NCBI GenBank assembly: GCA_937925515.1
Contig: CALALP010000051.1
Location: 1 to 6,588 of the forward strand
Reading direction: 5' to 3'
DNA length: 6,588 bases
DNA from: an uncultured Lachnoanaerobaculum sp.
GTDB lineage: Bacteria; Bacillota; Clostridia; Lachnospirales; Lachnospiraceae
Each line of letters opens with the position of its first letter. The first letter of the stretch is position 1. The position numbers and the translations under genes are program-made. Below the pieces are notes generated by a model, which was not told the origin of the DNA, did no database searches, and worked only from the letters and a program-made list of their open reading frames with translations. Below, one piece after another: positions 5,252-6,588 of the stretch.

Positions 5252-6547
5252 ATGATTGGTGGATTAAGTGGTCAAAGGATGCTAATAGGTCTTATTATAG
5301 GTATTATAGTTTTAATTATCTTAGTGCTAAAAACTAAGATACATGCATTCATAGCTTTAATTTTTTCAGCAATACTAATAGGAGTTATAGGGGGAATGCC
5401 TCTAGTAAACACTAAACTTGAGGACGGAACAGTATTTGGAATTATAAATTCAGTAACTAAGGGATTTGGTAATACACTAGGTTCTATCGGAATTATAATA
5501 GGACTTGGAGTAATTATGGGACAACTTTTTGAAGTTACAGGAGCAGCAAAGAGAATGGCTCTTTCCTTCCTCAAATTTTTTGGCAAAAATAAAGAGGAAG
5601 AGGCACTTGCAGCAACCGGTTTCATGGTTTCAATACCTATATTTTGTGATTCAGGTTTCATTGTACTTGCACCTATTGCAAAGGCAATCTCAAAGGCTAC
5701 TAAAAAATCAGTCATATCTTTAGGAGTAGCTCTTGCGGCAGGACTTGTTATAACTCATTCACTTGTGCCACCTACTCCGGGACCTCTTGGAGTTGTTGGT
5801 ATATATAGCATAGATGTTGGGAAATTTATTTTACTTGGTATTATATTATCAATTCCTATGGCACTTGCCTGCACATTTTACGCTAGGTACATAGGAAAAA
5901 AGATTTATCAACTACCTGATGAAAAAGAGGAAAGCGGTTATAAAAGACTTCCTTATTCAGAACCTGATTATAGCAAAGAGGCTGAAATTAAAAATGAAAA
6001 CTTGCCTAGTACATTGGAGTCATTTTTACCTATATTATTACCTATTGTACTTATACTCATTGCAACAATAACTTCTGCAATGAAAATGACAGACGGATTT
6101 ATGAGTATATTTCAATTTATAGGAAATCCGATAGTGGCAGTAGGTCTTGGACTTATACTTGCTATATTTACACTTGGTAAAAGTTTAAGTAGAAAAGAAA
6201 CTTTAAAAGAAATGGAAAAAGGAATGGCATCAGCAGGTATTATCATGCTTGTAACAGGTGGTGGTGGTGCTTTAGGTCAAATTATAAAAGATAGTGGACT
6301 TGGAAGTTATATTGCAGAAGTACTTGTAAGTTCAGGTATTCCGGTAGTAGTTTTACCTTTTGTTATTGCTACACTTATTAGATTCATTCAAGGCTCAGGA
6401 ACAGTTGCAATGACAACAGCTGCAAGTATTACTGCAGCAATAGTTGCAGAGGCAGGTGGAAACCCTTATATGGCGGCACTTGCTTGTTGTGTAGGTTCAC
6501 TATTTTTTAGCTATTTCAATGACTCATATTTCTGGGTAAAACAATAG
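5252..6547 (+). CDS. GntP-family acid sugar permease, C-terminus apparently cut short
   Basis: This multi-spanning membrane symporter of the gluconate:H+ (GntP) family is probably the importer of the acid sugar consumed by the two upstream enzymes. The 431 visible residues are mostly hydrophobic, with about 11-12 likely membrane segments (for example 10-27, 31-49, 76-92, 124-145, 155-170, 189-210, 257-275, 290-308, 405-423). Family landmarks are GNTLGSIGIIIGLGVIMG (73-90), SIPIFCDSGF (127-136), HSLVPPTPGPLG (169-180), RFIQGSGTVAMTTAAS (377-392) and NDSYFW (423-428). A charged cytoplasmic-type loop covers about 220-250. AGGAGAGAGGGG lies upstream of the ATG, 31 bases after pdxA2. The frame stops at TAG three residues after NDSYFW, whereas known family members run about 40 residues further and end in one more membrane segment. 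The +1 frame continues open, so a single-base insertion in the AAAA at 6538-6541, a sequencing error or a genuine truncation are the options. Confidence 0.88.
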   Translation: MIGGLSGQRMLIGLIIGIIVLIILVLKTKIHAFIALIFSAILIGVIGGMPLVNTKLEDGTVFGIINSVTKGFGNTLGSIGIIIGLGVIMGQLFEVTGAAKRMALSFLKFFGKNKEEEALAATGFMVSIPIFCDSGFIVLAPIAKAISKATKKSVISLGVALAAGLVITHSLVPPTPGPLGVVGIYSIDVGKFILLGIILSIPMALACTFYARYIGKKIYQLPDEKEESGYKRLPYSEPDYSKEAEIKNENLPSTLESFLPILLPIVLILIATITSAMKMTDGFMSIFQFIGNPIVAVGLGLILAIFTLGKSLSRKETLKEMEKGMASAGIIMLVTGGGGALGQIIKDSGLGSYIAEVLVSSGIPVVVLPFVIATLIRFIQGSGTVAMTTAASITAAIVAEAGGNPYMAALACCVGSLFFSYFNDSYFWVKQ

Positions 6548-6588
6548 TTTCTTTAAACCTATAAAAAGTGGTAAAACTTTTATACTTT
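6540..6588 (+). other. Possible out-of-frame continuation of the permease C-terminus
   Basis: Skipping one A of the AAAA run at 6538-6541 after the Val codon gives NNSFFKPIKSGKTFIL, open to the end of the window. In full-length GntP proteins a short loop of this kind (Phe-Trp, then a polar/basic stretch, then a hydrophobic restart) leads into the final membrane segment. The match is by pattern only, and the window ends before the expected last helix can be seen. Confidence 0.45.

Noticed and set aside
5272..5715. Minus-strand open frame inside the permease gene
   Set aside because: It is the antisense shadow of membrane-segment codons; the plus strand has all the GntP motifs.
6561..6583. AAAAGT/ACTTTT mini-hairpin after the permease stop as a terminator
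   Set aside because: Only six mostly A:T pairs, no following T-run within the window, and it lies in a probably coding +1 frame.

Overview
The window is AT-rich DNA with strong AGGAGG-type ribosome binding sites, codon use biased to A/T, a lipoprotein-type ABC solute-binding protein and an AraC regulator. Together these suggest a low-GC Firmicute, most likely a Clostridia/Lachnospiraceae-type gut or oral anaerobe. The genus cannot be fixed from the sequence alone.

The layout is two carbohydrate modules facing away from each other. On the minus strand, an AraC-family regulator (start 2504, end 1548) is followed by a lipid-anchored sugar-binding protein of an ABC importer (1379 to 45). A 16-bp perfect hairpin (1-35) lies directly downstream of it. 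The membrane permeases of that importer are not in the window and may lie beyond position 1. On the plus strand, after a gene-free and almost pure A/T regulatory region (2505-2896), a tight operon encodes a DUF1537-family four-carbon acid sugar kinase (2897-4204), a PdxA2-type 4-phosphate dehydrogenase (4228-5220) and a GntP-family permease (5252-6547). Intergenic gaps in the operon are 23 and 31 bases and each gene has its own Shine-Dalgarno sequence.

The plus-strand operon reads as a complete short pathway for D-threonate or D-erythronate. The permease imports the acid sugar, the kinase phosphorylates it at C4, and PdxA2 oxidises the phosphate to a 3-keto acid that loses CO2 to give dihydroxyacetone phosphate for glycolysis. 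The pathway is described for DUF1537/PdxA2 pairs in other bacteria; which stereoisomer is used here cannot be read from the sequence. The AraC regulator sits between the two modules and could control either or both. A closely similar 22-base motif occurs upstream of both the solute-binding protein gene and the kinase gene.

Most notable oddities: the permease frame stops right after its conserved NDSYFW motif while the +1 frame stays open to the window end, suggesting a frameshift. Four AAACA blocks are spaced exactly 10 bp apart at the kinase promoter. A 10-bp-arm inverted repeat fills the spacer of a possible promoter of the binding-protein gene. I see no wholly new system. The genes belong to known families, and the novelty is in the regulatory sequences and the permease end.
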